Both the position numbers and the translations under genes were made by a program. Below are positions 46,983-56,669 of a stretch of DNA of 64,000 nucleotides, piece after piece; the first letter of the stretch is position 1, and every line of letters starts with the position of its first letter. The stretch comes from Alteromonas sp. LOR. GTDB taxonomy: Bacteria > Pseudomonadota > Gammaproteobacteria > Enterobacterales > Alteromonadaceae. The stretch lies in assembly GCF_000753865.1 (NCBI RefSeq), contig NZ_JQFW01000050.1, positions 116,859 through 180,858 on the forward strand, given 5' to 3'. The notes below the pieces were generated by a model, which searched no databases, had not been told where the DNA came from, and saw only the letters and a list, made by a program, of their open reading frames with translations.

Positions 46983-47484
46983 TAAACACACCCCTTACAT
47001 CAAACCTATATGTTATTGTTTCGCTTCTGACGAATTTTGCATAAAACGAAAGTCATAGGTGGTGTTATAAGATACCGACCTAACTCTTTTTATTTGAGCA
47101 CTGCTGCCTGCTTTCTTTCCCGAGTACTTCACGCCAAGCGCCGACTACTTTGTGTCGAACATGTCGTATCGAATACTTCGTTTCAAATACTTCGTATCGA
47201 ATACACAGTTGTTTTAGCTGCGCATTCGCTTTGACCAATCGCTTTGGCATAGTCTAATGGTTGCCAACCCTGAAAACTTTTACGTGACTTTCAGATCACG
47301 TCCACATTACTTTCAGGGGCACGCACTTTACATCAGATTACAATTTTCGCCAAGTGGTTACCAGCGGCATTTATGCTTATGCCATACCTATCAACGTACC
47401 ACCATCCACAAAGTGGGAGCATATGTCAGATTTACTGCTATATTTTAATTATGAATAAATACGAAAAAACGGGGAAACTTGTTT
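46983..47484. other. Intergenic region between panP and the EAL gene
   Basis: 502 nt. It contains a 14-bp tandem repeat at 47149-47204 and otherwise nothing recognised; open frames across it look non-coding. Confidence 0.5.
47149..47204. repeat. 14-bp tandem repeat (3 clear units, 1 eroded)
   Basis: Clear units GTCGTATCGAATAC (47163), TTCGTTTCAAATAC (47177) and TTCGTATCGAATAC (47191); an eroded unit TTTGTGTCGAACAT precedes them. Confidence 0.8.
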
Positions 47485-48228
47485 ATGCCAATACGTGAAA
47501 TATCTGAAGATTTTTCAATCGACGACATTGTTCCGTATTTTCAGCCTATCGTAGACTTAGAAAGTCAGGGCGTATGGCGATACGAGTGTCTTGCCCGTTT
47601 AATAACCCAAAACGACAAAACGTTTTTACCTAGCGAGTTTCTCTACTTGATAGAACGGGAACAGCATGTGAAAACCTTAGCCGCCAGTATGTTCTTGCAA
47701 AGCGCCAGTTATTTCCACAATGTGAATATTCCGTGGAACATCAATATTTCTGCCAACGACTTGAATAACGACGGGCTTATCAACTCTCTCATTGCGCAAC
47801 TTGCCGATTATCCCAACCCTGAAAGAGCGAGCATTGAAGTAAGTGCAGCTACAGCGCTGGCCAATCAGGCGCAGCTTCGGTCGTTTATTGATAAAGGAAT
47901 GCACACAGGATTAGGAGTATTTATTGATAACGTGGGCTCTTGTCCGGGGAATATTCGGGCTTTAATGAACCTACCAGTACGAGGAATAAAAATTGCGGGC
48001 GGACTGATTAAACATTATCAGCTGCAAGACGCGGTGAAAGAATACGTCGACTATGTGCTGGCCTTGTGTGAACACCAGCACATTGCAGTTATTGCAGAGC
48101 ACATTGAAAACGAACAGCTGTTAAACGATGTTAAACGCCTTCCCATTAAATATGCACAAGGCTATGTGTTTAGCCCGCCCGTTGCCGACGTGCAGCACAA
48201 TATTCAAGCAAGTCTTCAGCAGCATTAG
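47485..48228 (+). CDS. Stand-alone EAL-domain protein, partly degenerate
   Basis: 247 residues, only an EAL (c-di-GMP phosphodiesterase-fold) domain. Glu34 (ECL in place of EAL), Asn87 (NINISANDL), Glu118, Lys169 (GIKIAGG), Glu205, Glu208 and Gln225 (AQGYVFSPP) remain, but the DDFG motif reads DNVG (Asp148, Asn149), losing one metal-binding Asp. Catalysis is doubtful; c-di-GMP binding possible. ATG 47485 is preferred to TTG 47479 because GGGGA lies 9 nt before it. Confidence 0.85.
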   Translation: MPIREISEDFSIDDIVPYFQPIVDLESQGVWRYECLARLITQNDKTFLPSEFLYLIEREQHVKTLAASMFLQSASYFHNVNIPWNINISANDLNNDGLINSLIAQLADYPNPERASIEVSAATALANQAQLRSFIDKGMHTGLGVFIDNVGSCPGNIRALMNLPVRGIKIAGGLIKHYQLQDAVKEYVDYVLALCEHQHIAVIAEHIENEQLLNDVKRLPIKYAQGYVFSPPVADVQHNIQASLQQH

Positions 48229-48287
48229 GTAGTTTGAGATTCGCGCTAGCAAGAATAGCCAGCGCGGTAGCTAGCATATTTAATTCG

Positions 48288-48956
48288 CTAGCTTTCTTCG
48301 TTTCGACAATTGAGCTTCCAGCACGTTTGCCCGCTGCCGCTGTACTTGCGCTCAAAGGGCGTCATAGCATTTGCTCCTTTTACCTCACTGAGGTCGCAAA
48401 TGCTGCCGTAATGCTTTGCCGCCTGAGCAAATTCCATAAGATAAATTAACCAGTTGCTGCGCACTTCAATGTTGGTGGTAATGGCCATTAAATCCACCAT
48501 TGCCGCACTACCGTGCCATCGTTTTTGTACCTGGGTCTTCTTTGGGTAAGGGTTGGGGTACAAGAGGTAATGCTTTACCACCTGCCAATTAGACTGACGA
48601 ACTAACCGCCAAAAATCGTTTACATCGGCGCGAATAACACAGTAATTATCTTGTTCAATTTGATAATGGCTGTGTTTTTCGACTCGCTGAGCCGACTTAT
48701 CTACGCCAATCACACGCGCCTCAGGGTGGGCCTTAGCGATAGTCGCCGTGCTTTCCCCTACACCGCAGCAAGAGTCCAAAATAACAGGGCCAGTAAACCC
48801 GCCGAGCCACAAAGACACCTCATCGAAGGCCGCTTGGGTATGCTCGCCAACCGGACGTTTGTTAACCGAAGACTGATATTTTAAAACCAATTCATCCAGC
48901 TTGTCATGCACACCAACTTGATTTGTCGTAATAGACCGAGAGTTGCCGTCTGACAT
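48288..48956 (-). CDS. TrmB-like SAM-dependent methyltransferase
   Basis: 222 residues with a TrmB-type fold: SAM loop LDSCCGVGESTATIAKAHPEA, acidic VIGVDKSAQRVEKH, and PNPYPKKTQVQKRWHGS, which replaces the PDPWxKKRHxKRR motif of tRNA m7G46 methyltransferase. It therefore looks like a divergent paralogue rather than canonical TrmB; substrate unknown. Its start overlaps the yadH stop by 1 nt, so it is the last gene of the yadG-yadH operon. Confidence 0.78.
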   Translation of the reverse strand: MSDGNSRSITTNQVGVHDKLDELVLKYQSSVNKRPVGEHTQAAFDEVSLWLGGFTGPVILDSCCGVGESTATIAKAHPEARVIGVDKSAQRVEKHSHYQIEQDNYCVIRADVNDFWRLVRQSNWQVVKHYLLYPNPYPKKTQVQKRWHGSAAMVDLMAITTNIEVRSNWLIYLMEFAQAAKHYGSICDLSEVKGANAMTPFERKYSGSGQTCWKLNCRNEES

Positions 48957-49771
48957 TAACTACGAATTCCTTTACCGGTTTTCAATAAGTAGTAAGCAAC
49001 GCTAAATAACAACACGTTGAACCCCACCAGCAAGCTGAGCGCCAGGGTGATGTTTACGTCAGATACCCCTAAGAAACCATAGCGGAATCCATTTACCATA
49101 TACACAACCGGGTTAGCTTTACTTACCCATTGCCAAAACTCAGGCAGCAGCGAAAGAGAATAAAATACGCCGCCTAAATAGGTTAATGGAGTAAGTACAA
49201 ACGTAGGAACAACGCTGATGTCGTCAAAGGTCTTTGCGAAAACCGCATTAATAAGACCCGCCGTTGCAAATAAGGTAGAGGTAAGTAGTACTGTAAGGGC
49301 GATAATGCCCAAGCTATAGATTTTTACATCAACAAAAAATAGCGACACGAGAGTAACCATAATGCCAATTAAAATAGCTCTGGCTACGCCGCCCCCTACA
49401 TAGCCTAGAATGATAACTGACGTTGGTACAGGCGATACTAATAGCTCTTCAATGTTGCGCTGAAATTTAGCGCTAAAAAACGAAGAAGATACATTGGAAT
49501 AGGAGCTTGTGATCACTGACATCATGATTAAGCCTGGCACAATAAACTCCATGTAGCTAAAGCCACCCATTTGACCAATACGGTTACCGATAAGGCTACC
49601 GAAAATCACAAAGTAGAGGCTCATAGTGATAGCAGGTGGAACAAGGGTTTGCACCCAAATACGCAAAAATCGGGTACACTCTTTAATCCAAATTGTGGTT
49701 AGCGCAACGTAGTTTTGTTTTACCCAACTAATTTTTTTCTCTTCACTCATGTGTGTTGTTTCATTACTCAT
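48956..49771 (-). CDS. yadH: ABC-2 type transporter permease, YadH-like
   Basis: Six-helix permease, 271 residues, of an export system with the upstream ATPase. The ABC-2 signature region NIEELLVSPVPTSVIILGYV and FVLTPLTYLGGVFYSLSLLP are typical. Four nt after yadG. Substrate unknown. yadGH also lies near pan genes in E. coli. Confidence 0.92.
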   Translation of the reverse strand: MSNETTHMSEEKKISWVKQNYVALTTIWIKECTRFLRIWVQTLVPPAITMSLYFVIFGSLIGNRIGQMGGFSYMEFIVPGLIMMSVITSSYSNVSSSFFSAKFQRNIEELLVSPVPTSVIILGYVGGGVARAILIGIMVTLVSLFFVDVKIYSLGIIALTVLLTSTLFATAGLINAVFAKTFDDISVVPTFVLTPLTYLGGVFYSLSLLPEFWQWVSKANPVVYMVNGFRYGFLGVSDVNITLALSLLVGFNVLLFSVAYYLLKTGKGIRS

Positions 49772-49775
49772 TACT

Positions 49776-50708
49776 TCACTCCGCCTGCTTCGCTGACTCG
49801 ACTAAGCGAACAAACAGTTCTTCTAACCGATTTGATTTATTGCGCATACTCATCACTTGAACGCCCTGCTCACTCAATTGAGTAAATACCGGGTTAAGAC
49901 CTTCGGCCTTCTCTACATCAACCTCTAGCGTATGGTTGTCTCCCCATCGATGGTCAACACCATGCAACGTGAGTGCGTCCATATTGCTTTGCTCTTGCAG
50001 CTGCACATCAAGCACAAAAGTTTCCACGTTAAGCTTCGAGAGCAACGACTTCATGCTCGTATTCTCAACAATGGTGCCTTTGTTGATAATAGCGATATTG
50101 CGACAGAGCATTTCGGCTTCTTCAAGATAATGCGTGGTAAGAATAATGGTAATACCTGCGCGATTGATTTCCTCAAGGAATAACCACATTGCCCGGCGAA
50201 TCTCGATATCTACACCTGCTGTGGGCTCATCAAGAATCAATAGCTTTGGCTCGTGCATTAGCGCTCTTGCGATCATTAATCTGCGTTTCATACCACCTGA
50301 GAGTTCACGAGCACGGGCGTCGCGCTTTTCCCACAGATCAAGCTTGGCGAGGTATTTTTTCGCTCGCTCTTTGGCAATACTGCGCGGTACGCCATAGTAA
50401 CCCGCTTGATTGAGTACAATTTGAAGTACGGTTTCAAACTGATTGAAATTGAATTCCTGAGGCACTAAGCCAATGCACGCTTTGGCTTGTTCTTTTTGTG
50501 TGGTGAGGTCATAACCAAACACCGACACCGTTCCACCGGTTTGATTAACCAGTGAACTAATAATACCAATAGTGGTGGATTTACCGGCCCCGTTAGGCCC
50601 AAGCAACGCAAAAAAATCGCCCTCTTGCACGCTAAGGTCCACGCCTTTTAGCGCCTTTACGCCACCTTTGTAGGTTTTTGTTAACCCTTTAATGTCCAAC
50701 GCTTTCAT
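49776..50708 (-). CDS. yadG: ABC transporter ATPase, YadG-like
   Basis: 310 residues with Walker A GPNGAGKST, Q-loop VPQEFNFNQFE, signature LSGGMKRRLMIARA, Walker B LLILDEPTAGVD and switch His TTHYLEEAE. Its C-terminal regulatory extension (about 215-310) is typical of drug/polysaccharide export ATPases. Partner of yadH. Confidence 0.93.
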   Translation of the reverse strand: MKALDIKGLTKTYKGGVKALKGVDLSVQEGDFFALLGPNGAGKSTTIGIISSLVNQTGGTVSVFGYDLTTQKEQAKACIGLVPQEFNFNQFETVLQIVLNQAGYYGVPRSIAKERAKKYLAKLDLWEKRDARARELSGGMKRRLMIARALMHEPKLLILDEPTAGVDIEIRRAMWLFLEEINRAGITIILTTHYLEEAEMLCRNIAIINKGTIVENTSMKSLLSKLNVETFVLDVQLQEQSNMDALTLHGVDHRWGDNHTLEVDVEKAEGLNPVFTQLSEQGVQVMSMRNKSNRLEELFVRLVESAKQAE

Positions 50709-50968
50709 GAAATACCCATGTTGTGAGTGTTACAGCTAACCCGCTAAGGAGAGATTGAGTTGTGCGGTAGGTGCGTAGTGCACTTTTACACGCTTTGAAC
50801 TTGTGTGCGTAGTGTACCGCAATCTTATATAAATATTTAACTCGTGCACGACTTAGCTCTATTTTTTTGCGGTTATTCACTGGAGAAGCTGACCTTGTGA
50901 CCTCGTAGAGTAAGTCTCAAATTATAAATCGAGATAATGAGTTAAGACGCTAAAACGCGATGCCAAAT

Positions 50969-50987
50969 GTAAATTATTCTCATTAGC
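50969..50987. promoter_or_regulatory. Fur-box-like site before the siderophore receptor gene
   Basis: GTAAATTATTCTCATTAGC; the reverse strand reads TAATGAGAATAATTTAC, close to the repeated NATWAT pattern of Fur sites. It lies 65 nt upstream of the receptor start. Confidence 0.6.
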
Positions 50988-51051
50988 GTTTACATGGGTG
51001 AGGAGATTCCCTATACTTCTGCCTCCTTTAGCACACACACAGGGATGCATA

Positions 51052-53382
51052 ATGAAAAACACAACACTCACCATGGGCGCGCAAACTATCGCCGCAGCCT
51101 TGGCATTTGGCTCATCGACAGTACTGGCTCAAGACACCACAGAGCAGAATACTGGACCTATCGCCAAAGCAAGCAGCGAGCAGTGCCAAGACAGCACTAC
51201 GGCAACGTGTGAAGCCGCCGACGATAAAGCCATTGAGCTTATCCGTATTCACGGCGTTCAACAGTCTATTTATCGTTACGCCAAATCTGGCGATCCTCGA
51301 CGTGTTGCCGATTTAGTCGATACCCCGCAAACTATCAGTGTTCTTACTCAAGACCAAATTCAAGAAAGTGGTAAAACCGACCTGGCAGATATCCTCTCTG
51401 CCCAGGCTGGTGTAACCCTCGGTACTGGTGAAAATGGTAATGCTTTTGGCGATCGCTACATCATTCGCGGTCATGAAGCGCGAAGCGACGTGTTTGTTGA
51501 TGGATTACGCGATCCGGGTATGACAACTCGCGAAAGCTTTGCTACCGAGCGTGTTGAAATAACAAAAGGTCCAAGCTCGACCTTTGCAGGCCGCGGTTCA
51601 TCCGGCGGTGCGGTAAACTCAATTACTAAAAAAGCGTCTACCAGCTATAATTTTGGTCGCGTAGATGCCGCGATTGGCACCGATGAGCACGTACGCTTCA
51701 CTACTGATTTAAACAAAACACTGAGCGAAGATAGCGCCATTCGACTAAACGCCCTGACCTCTTCAGAAGATATGCCTGGTCGTGAAGGCATTGAACGCAG
51801 CAGAGACGGCGTGCAGCTTTCTTATGTTAATCAACCTACCGATCGTTTATCGTTTACCGGTGATATTTACTATTTAAATGCAGAAGATAAGCCTGACTTA
51901 GGCAGCTATTTCGACCGTGATGCCGGTGAACCGCTAAGCGATATTCCGGTTTATGCACAAGATGAAGACTTCATGAATTCTGAAGTAAAAACCTTCACGC
52001 TGCGCACCGAATACGATATCAGTGATAACGTTCGTTTTTACAACGCCACCCGCTTTGGTAAAACAGAGAACGAGTACGTTACTACAGGTTTAAGTGGCTC
52101 TACGCGCGCAGACACAGACCCGACAGCACCAGGCGAATCTACGCTCACCTTAAGTAATCACCAGGGTTGGCAAGACGTTGATTATGTCACCACACAGTTC
52201 AACTTATTTTGGGATACCTCATTTGCTGGTGCAGAGCATCGTTTTGTATTCGGTTTTGAGTACACCGATGAGTCGGTAGACAATGGTGTTTTTGCCGTTG
52301 ATTATAACAACGACACGAATTGCTTAACTGATGGACGACGTGGTGTATCAGACAGCTTTTGTATTACCGATGCTAATGGCAACTTAGCCGATGACATCAA
52401 CAGTATTATGGGCAAAGAAATCACCCGCGGCGACGCAGACGCTCTTTTTGATATTGAAACCTATTCCCTTTACGCCATGGATACCTTCGAACTCACCGAT
52501 GCACTTAACGTGTTCTTTGGCGTTCGCTTAGATAGCTACGACTATACCAACGAGACGTCGACTGAATTTTTCGAGTTTTCAGACGAGCTTTATAATGGTC
52601 ACTTAGGGCTAGTATATGAAGTATCGGAAAATGGAAATGTTTATGCCTCTTACAGTACCGCAACCAATATCAATGGCGGCGAATCAGACTTAGGCGCAAA
52701 CTGTGGTTACGGCGGTTTATGCGGCACACCAGAACAAGCGGCGCAAGCTGACCCAGAGCAAGTTGAGAATATTGAGCTGGGAATAAAATGGTTATTGTTT
52801 GATGAAAAGTTAAGTGCAAATGCTGCCGTTTTCCGCATTACTAAAAGTGATGTACATGAAAGCGTTGGAGATGCTTACACTACGCTAGGCTCTCTTAATA
52901 CCGGTGAGAACAGAGTTGACGGGGTGGAGTTTGGAGTTAGTGGCGACATTACTGATAAACTGAGCATGCAGGCTTCTGCAGCAATAATGGATTCAGAAGT
53001 ACTCGCGTCATATGATGCTGATAACATCGGCCTTGCGCTGAGTAACTTTGCCGATAAGAGTGTTTACATACAGATGCGCTATCAGCCAAATGAAAAGTTC
53101 GCGTTTGGCGGTGACTATAGCTACCAGTCTGAAATGTATGGCGGTCAGCCTGATACCGCGGCAGGCTTTGATGCTGATGCAGGCGAGTATTCTATACGCG
53201 TACCTAGCTATCAGGTAGTTAACTTATTTGCCAACTACTATCATTCTGATTCAACCACTTTTCGACTGAACGTTGGTAATGCGCTTGATGAGGAATACTG
53301 GACTGCTGCATATCGCTCTGGCTCGTTCATGTATCTTGGTGACGGACGAAACGTTACTGCGACAGTGAATTACCAGTTTTAA
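51052..53382 (+). CDS. TonB-dependent catecholate siderophore receptor (Fiu-like)
   Basis: Outer-membrane receptor for ferric siderophore, 776 residues with signal peptide (1-26, ends VLAQ). Plug domain about 65-210 (DTPQTISVLTQDQIQESG, IRGHEARSDVFVDGLRD), then a 22-strand barrel ending in the terminal aromatic YQF. TonB box not certain. ATG 51052 is preferred to an upstream GTG frame because AGGGA precedes it and the signal peptide begins there. Followed by the piuC-type gene as in fiu-ybiX, which supports iron-siderophore uptake. Confidence 0.93.
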   Translation: MKNTTLTMGAQTIAAALAFGSSTVLAQDTTEQNTGPIAKASSEQCQDSTTATCEAADDKAIELIRIHGVQQSIYRYAKSGDPRRVADLVDTPQTISVLTQDQIQESGKTDLADILSAQAGVTLGTGENGNAFGDRYIIRGHEARSDVFVDGLRDPGMTTRESFATERVEITKGPSSTFAGRGSSGGAVNSITKKASTSYNFGRVDAAIGTDEHVRFTTDLNKTLSEDSAIRLNALTSSEDMPGREGIERSRDGVQLSYVNQPTDRLSFTGDIYYLNAEDKPDLGSYFDRDAGEPLSDIPVYAQDEDFMNSEVKTFTLRTEYDISDNVRFYNATRFGKTENEYVTTGLSGSTRADTDPTAPGESTLTLSNHQGWQDVDYVTTQFNLFWDTSFAGAEHRFVFGFEYTDESVDNGVFAVDYNNDTNCLTDGRRGVSDSFCITDANGNLADDINSIMGKEITRGDADALFDIETYSLYAMDTFELTDALNVFFGVRLDSYDYTNETSTEFFEFSDELYNGHLGLVYEVSENGNVYASYSTATNINGGESDLGANCGYGGLCGTPEQAAQADPEQVENIELGIKWLLFDEKLSANAAVFRITKSDVHESVGDAYTTLGSLNTGENRVDGVEFGVSGDITDKLSMQASAAIMDSEVLASYDADNIGLALSNFADKSVYIQMRYQPNEKFAFGGDYSYQSEMYGGQPDTAAGFDADAGEYSIRVPSYQVVNLFANYYHSDSTTFRLNVGNALDEEYWTAAYRSGSFMYLGDGRNVTATVNYQF

Positions 53383-53409
53383 GTCTAATAGAAGGAATAT
53401 TACTGAGCT

Positions 53410-54090
53410 ATGATCGTTATTGATAACCTACTGAATGCTGACGAAGTGAAACAATTTCGCTCAGCCTTGGATGACGTGCCGTTTAACGACGGTAGAGAAA
53501 CGGCTATGGGAATGGCGGCAGGAGTTAAAAATAACGGTCAGGCCGATCCGCAGCACGAACGCACGCAACAGTTAGCCAATGTGTTGCTTGCCAAGCTAGG
53601 AAACCACCCTAGGGTGGTTTCTGCTGCGTTACCTCAGCGTATATTCCCTCCCTGCTTTAATCGTTACAGTGAGTCACAGAATTACGGTTATCACGTCGAT
53701 GCCGCCATCATGCGTATTCCTAATACACCCGATGTGCTGCGCAGCGATATGTCGATGACCGTATTTTTAAGTGAAGCTAATGAGTACGAGGGGGGAGAGC
53801 TTGTTATTCAAACTGGGTTTGGTGAGCAAAGCATTAAATGTGATGCGGGGAGTGCTATTTTATATCCCTCATCCAGCCTGCATAAAGTCACTCCCGTTAC
53901 ACAGGGAGAACGTGTGGCAGCGATTACGTGGATGCAGAGTATGGTGGTTGACCCGCAAATTCGCCAAACTCTTTTTGAGTTAGACCAAGCTATACAGTCA
54001 CTTATTGCTAGCGAGAGCGCAAATCGAGAGCAGCTTGATCAACTGCACCACGTTTACCATAACCTCATTAGACAATTTTCCGCCGTATAG
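53410..54090 (+). CDS. piuC: Fe(II)/2-oxoglutarate PKHD-type hydroxylase (PiuC/YbiX)
   Basis: 226-residue dioxygenase. Metal ligands His95, Asp97 (YHVDAAIM) and His158 (SSLHKVTPV), with Arg168 for 2-oxoglutarate. 27 nt after the receptor gene, so co-transcribed. The homologous pair fiu-ybiX is iron-regulated; the hydroxylase may modify a siderophore or its breakdown products, but substrate is unproven. Confidence 0.93.
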   Translation: MIVIDNLLNADEVKQFRSALDDVPFNDGRETAMGMAAGVKNNGQADPQHERTQQLANVLLAKLGNHPRVVSAALPQRIFPPCFNRYSESQNYGYHVDAAIMRIPNTPDVLRSDMSMTVFLSEANEYEGGELVIQTGFGEQSIKCDAGSAILYPSSSLHKVTPVTQGERVAAITWMQSMVVDPQIRQTLFELDQAIQSLIASESANREQLDQLHHVYHNLIRQFSAV

Positions 54091-54132
54091 CTTTTGTTAT
54101 AGGGATTTCAACAAGAGGCTTTTATCAAGGGG

Positions 54133-55332
54133 CTAGTTAAGGCTAGCCACTTCTGTAGACCCAACTTCAATTAACTCGAAGGAAGTACCTTCGGCACCTT
54201 TTACCATTACCCTACATTCGCCCCAGCTTTCGGGAATTGTCCAGATATGGTCTTCGGCAACCGTAAACTTCTCGCGATGCGACTGGCAACGCACTTCAAC
54301 CGAGCCCAAGTCGCCTTTTATGCTGTCAAAAGCAAACTGATTTCTCACTAAGGTATGAAAGAGCAGCTCTCTGTCATCTATTTCCATATCAATTCTAATG
54401 TGCTTATTTGATGCAATTTGCTCTTCTATAGTTTCGATAATTGGCTGCACGGCTTGTATTTTTTCTTGTTGCTCTTCAAATGACTGCAGCTCTTCAAAGG
54501 CGTCAACTGCGTCAGCGTAATATCCCAACTCAGCAGCGAGTATTACACTGCGCTGTAATGTATAAGCTATGTGATCTTCGCTAAACACACTGTTTTTACC
54601 AAAAGTACTTCCATTACTGGCTTTTACTCGCTTTAAGCTTGAAAGCTCTCTGCGCCAGTCCTTGAGATCACTAGCGATGTTGGCGTCCATATTGGCAGCC
54701 CATGCGTTTTCATAATGATTAAGAGCACTTTCGTTACGCAAGTCCATAAGTAGCGCATCAGCATCTGCTACGTTACCTGCTTTAAACAATGTATCTACCT
54801 CTTGATAGGCTTTAATAAACTCTCTAGAAGCACCGCTTTTACCACCCAGGATAAAGTCAAATTGGACAGCATGTTCACACTGTTGAGTTGGTTTGCCGTC
54901 TTTCATTGCAGGCTCAAACTTCCAACGCTTTATCGCTCTCAAAGCTTTAAACTTAAAATCTTTATGACCGCCAAAATCGTTTACAACAGGGTCGTTTACA
55001 TTACCTTCCTCATCGATGATAAAACTCATCTTTACCCAGCCTTCTTTTCCTTGTCTGGCAGCTGATATGGGATATTGAGGGTCAACTCGGCGTTTTGGTT
55101 TTGCAGGCTGAAATGCGGTAATTCTCTTAACTTCGTTATCTCGCTTTTCTGCCAATACTTGTGCTTCTTTCTCATCACAAGGTAAGGAAAGCTCTTGCGC
55201 ATGTAAAACAGCAGGGCATATAAAGAGCGTACCGGCAACAGCCAGTGAAGGTATTAAACGGCGAGAGCTCGCCTTATTAGTATAACCTGAAGCAGCTATA
55301 GGGTTTGCTGAGCGAATAAAGTGAGTGTTCAT
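54133..55332 (-). CDS. Exported TonB C-terminal-domain protein without membrane anchor
   Basis: 399 residues. A signal-like segment (about 25-46, ending VLHAQ) replaces the usual anchor helix. A TonB C-terminal domain lies at about 75-160 (RRVDPQYPISAARQGKEGWV, KRWKFEPA), then a helical region (about 170-310, TPR-like spacing) and a small C-terminal domain with a Cys pair (CQSH, ECRVM). It lacks the Pro-rich spanning region of TonB, so it is unlikely to energise transport in the classical way. Convergent with piuC. Confidence 0.8.
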   Translation of the reverse strand: MNTHFIRSANPIAASGYTNKASSRRLIPSLAVAGTLFICPAVLHAQELSLPCDEKEAQVLAEKRDNEVKRITAFQPAKPKRRVDPQYPISAARQGKEGWVKMSFIIDEEGNVNDPVVNDFGGHKDFKFKALRAIKRWKFEPAMKDGKPTQQCEHAVQFDFILGGKSGASREFIKAYQEVDTLFKAGNVADADALLMDLRNESALNHYENAWAANMDANIASDLKDWRRELSSLKRVKASNGSTFGKNSVFSEDHIAYTLQRSVILAAELGYYADAVDAFEELQSFEEQQEKIQAVQPIIETIEEQIASNKHIRIDMEIDDRELLFHTLVRNQFAFDSIKGDLGSVEVRCQSHREKFTVAEDHIWTIPESWGECRVMVKGAEGTSFELIEVGSTEVASLN

Positions 55333-55474
55333 CTGATCATCCTTAATTGAAGAGGGCTATTTATGAAAGCTATGCATAAAGGCTACTTGTAAGCGCTAGC
55401 CATGTCGTTATTCATTGGAGCCTTGCGTTAGAGCTATTAATTCCAGTCTAAGGCGTATTAAAGCAATCTTAACC

Positions 55475-56557
55475 TCAGCGCTTGCTTTTCGCCTTTTCAA
55501 GAGAAGCATCTGGCACATTTTTAATCATCATAGTTTCTTTTCTGCGCGACATCATTTTTGCTAAGCGGCGCATACTGACGGTTTTATCCTTTTCATCAAC
55601 AATGTCCACTCCCAGTAAACGTTCTAGCAAATCTTCAAGGGTAATAACCCCTTCTAAACCGCCATATTCGTCAACCACCAGCAGCATATGCACGTGCTTA
55701 TCGATGAAGTGCTCAAACGTCACCGATAATGGCATAATATTTAAAATGGTAATTAAATTCTTAGCGTATTCAGACAGGGGTTTATCGGTGTTGCCTCTAG
55801 CCTGAGCAACTAACAAGTCTGAACGCATCACATAGCCGGTTATGTTTTCAGAATCGTTATCTTCATACACAGGAATACGCGAGAACTCGATATTAGAATG
55901 CTTGTGGAAAAAGGCCTCTACCGTCATCGATTCAGAAACAGAAAATAAGGCCGTTCTATGGGTTATTGCGTCTTTCACCTTAAGCTCGTGAAGGCTAAGC
56001 AGACTTTGCAAAAACGAGGCTTCGTGGTTAGCAAGTTGCCCTTCCTGCCCTGATAGCTCGGCCATAGCGTGAAGCTCGCTACGACTTAACCCTCTTAACG
56101 GGCTGTCTTCTTTAAATCCGCGGGTGAGCAACTCAGACATTTTCACAAAGGGCATTAAAATAAGGGCGAGGTATTTTAAAAAGTAGGCCGTAGCGGGGGC
56201 GAGTGCTCGCCAGTAGGTTGCTCCCACGGTCTTTGGAATGATTTCAGAAAACACGAGAATGAGTAAGGTTAATACGGCAGAAATTATACCTATATAAGCC
56301 TCGCCAAATACAGATGCAGCTTGCGCTCCGGCACCGGCGGCTCCCATAGTGTGGGCAATCGTATTAAGCGTAAGAATTGCAGACAACGGCGTATTGATAT
56401 TGTCGGTCTGCTTACGCAGCAACCTTCCACTTGGCGCGTTCTCTTTTTCCAGTACGGAGATATAAGCAGAAGACACACTCAAGATCACCGCTTCTGCAAT
56501 TGAACACAGAAACGAAAAGCCAAGTGCAATAAACACGTACACAATAAGTAAAAGCAT
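55475..56557 (-). CDS. CNNM/CorC-type membrane protein (DUF21 + CBS pair)
   Basis: 360 residues. DUF21 membrane domain with 3-4 helices (1-150, SIAEAVILSVS, LVFSEIIPKTVGA) and two CBS domains (about 190-315, DEYGGLEGVITLEDLLERLLG). No C-terminal CorC/HlyC domain follows. The family is linked to Mg/Co efflux or homeostasis. Ends in a basic tail. Confidence 0.9.
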   Translation of the reverse strand: MLLLIVYVFIALGFSFLCSIAEAVILSVSSAYISVLEKENAPSGRLLRKQTDNINTPLSAILTLNTIAHTMGAAGAGAQAASVFGEAYIGIISAVLTLLILVFSEIIPKTVGATYWRALAPATAYFLKYLALILMPFVKMSELLTRGFKEDSPLRGLSRSELHAMAELSGQEGQLANHEASFLQSLLSLHELKVKDAITHRTALFSVSESMTVEAFFHKHSNIEFSRIPVYEDNDSENITGYVMRSDLLVAQARGNTDKPLSEYAKNLITILNIMPLSVTFEHFIDKHVHMLLVVDEYGGLEGVITLEDLLERLLGVDIVDEKDKTVSMRRLAKMMSRRKETMMIKNVPDASLEKAKSKR

Positions 56558-56669
56558 GTAGGGTTTCCATAAGGATTAGATAAAGCTGCGAGTTATTATT
56601 GTTATATCGCTGCATTATATTATGAGGAACATCGCAGGCGTTACAAGCGCACTGATAGATTATTTGTAT

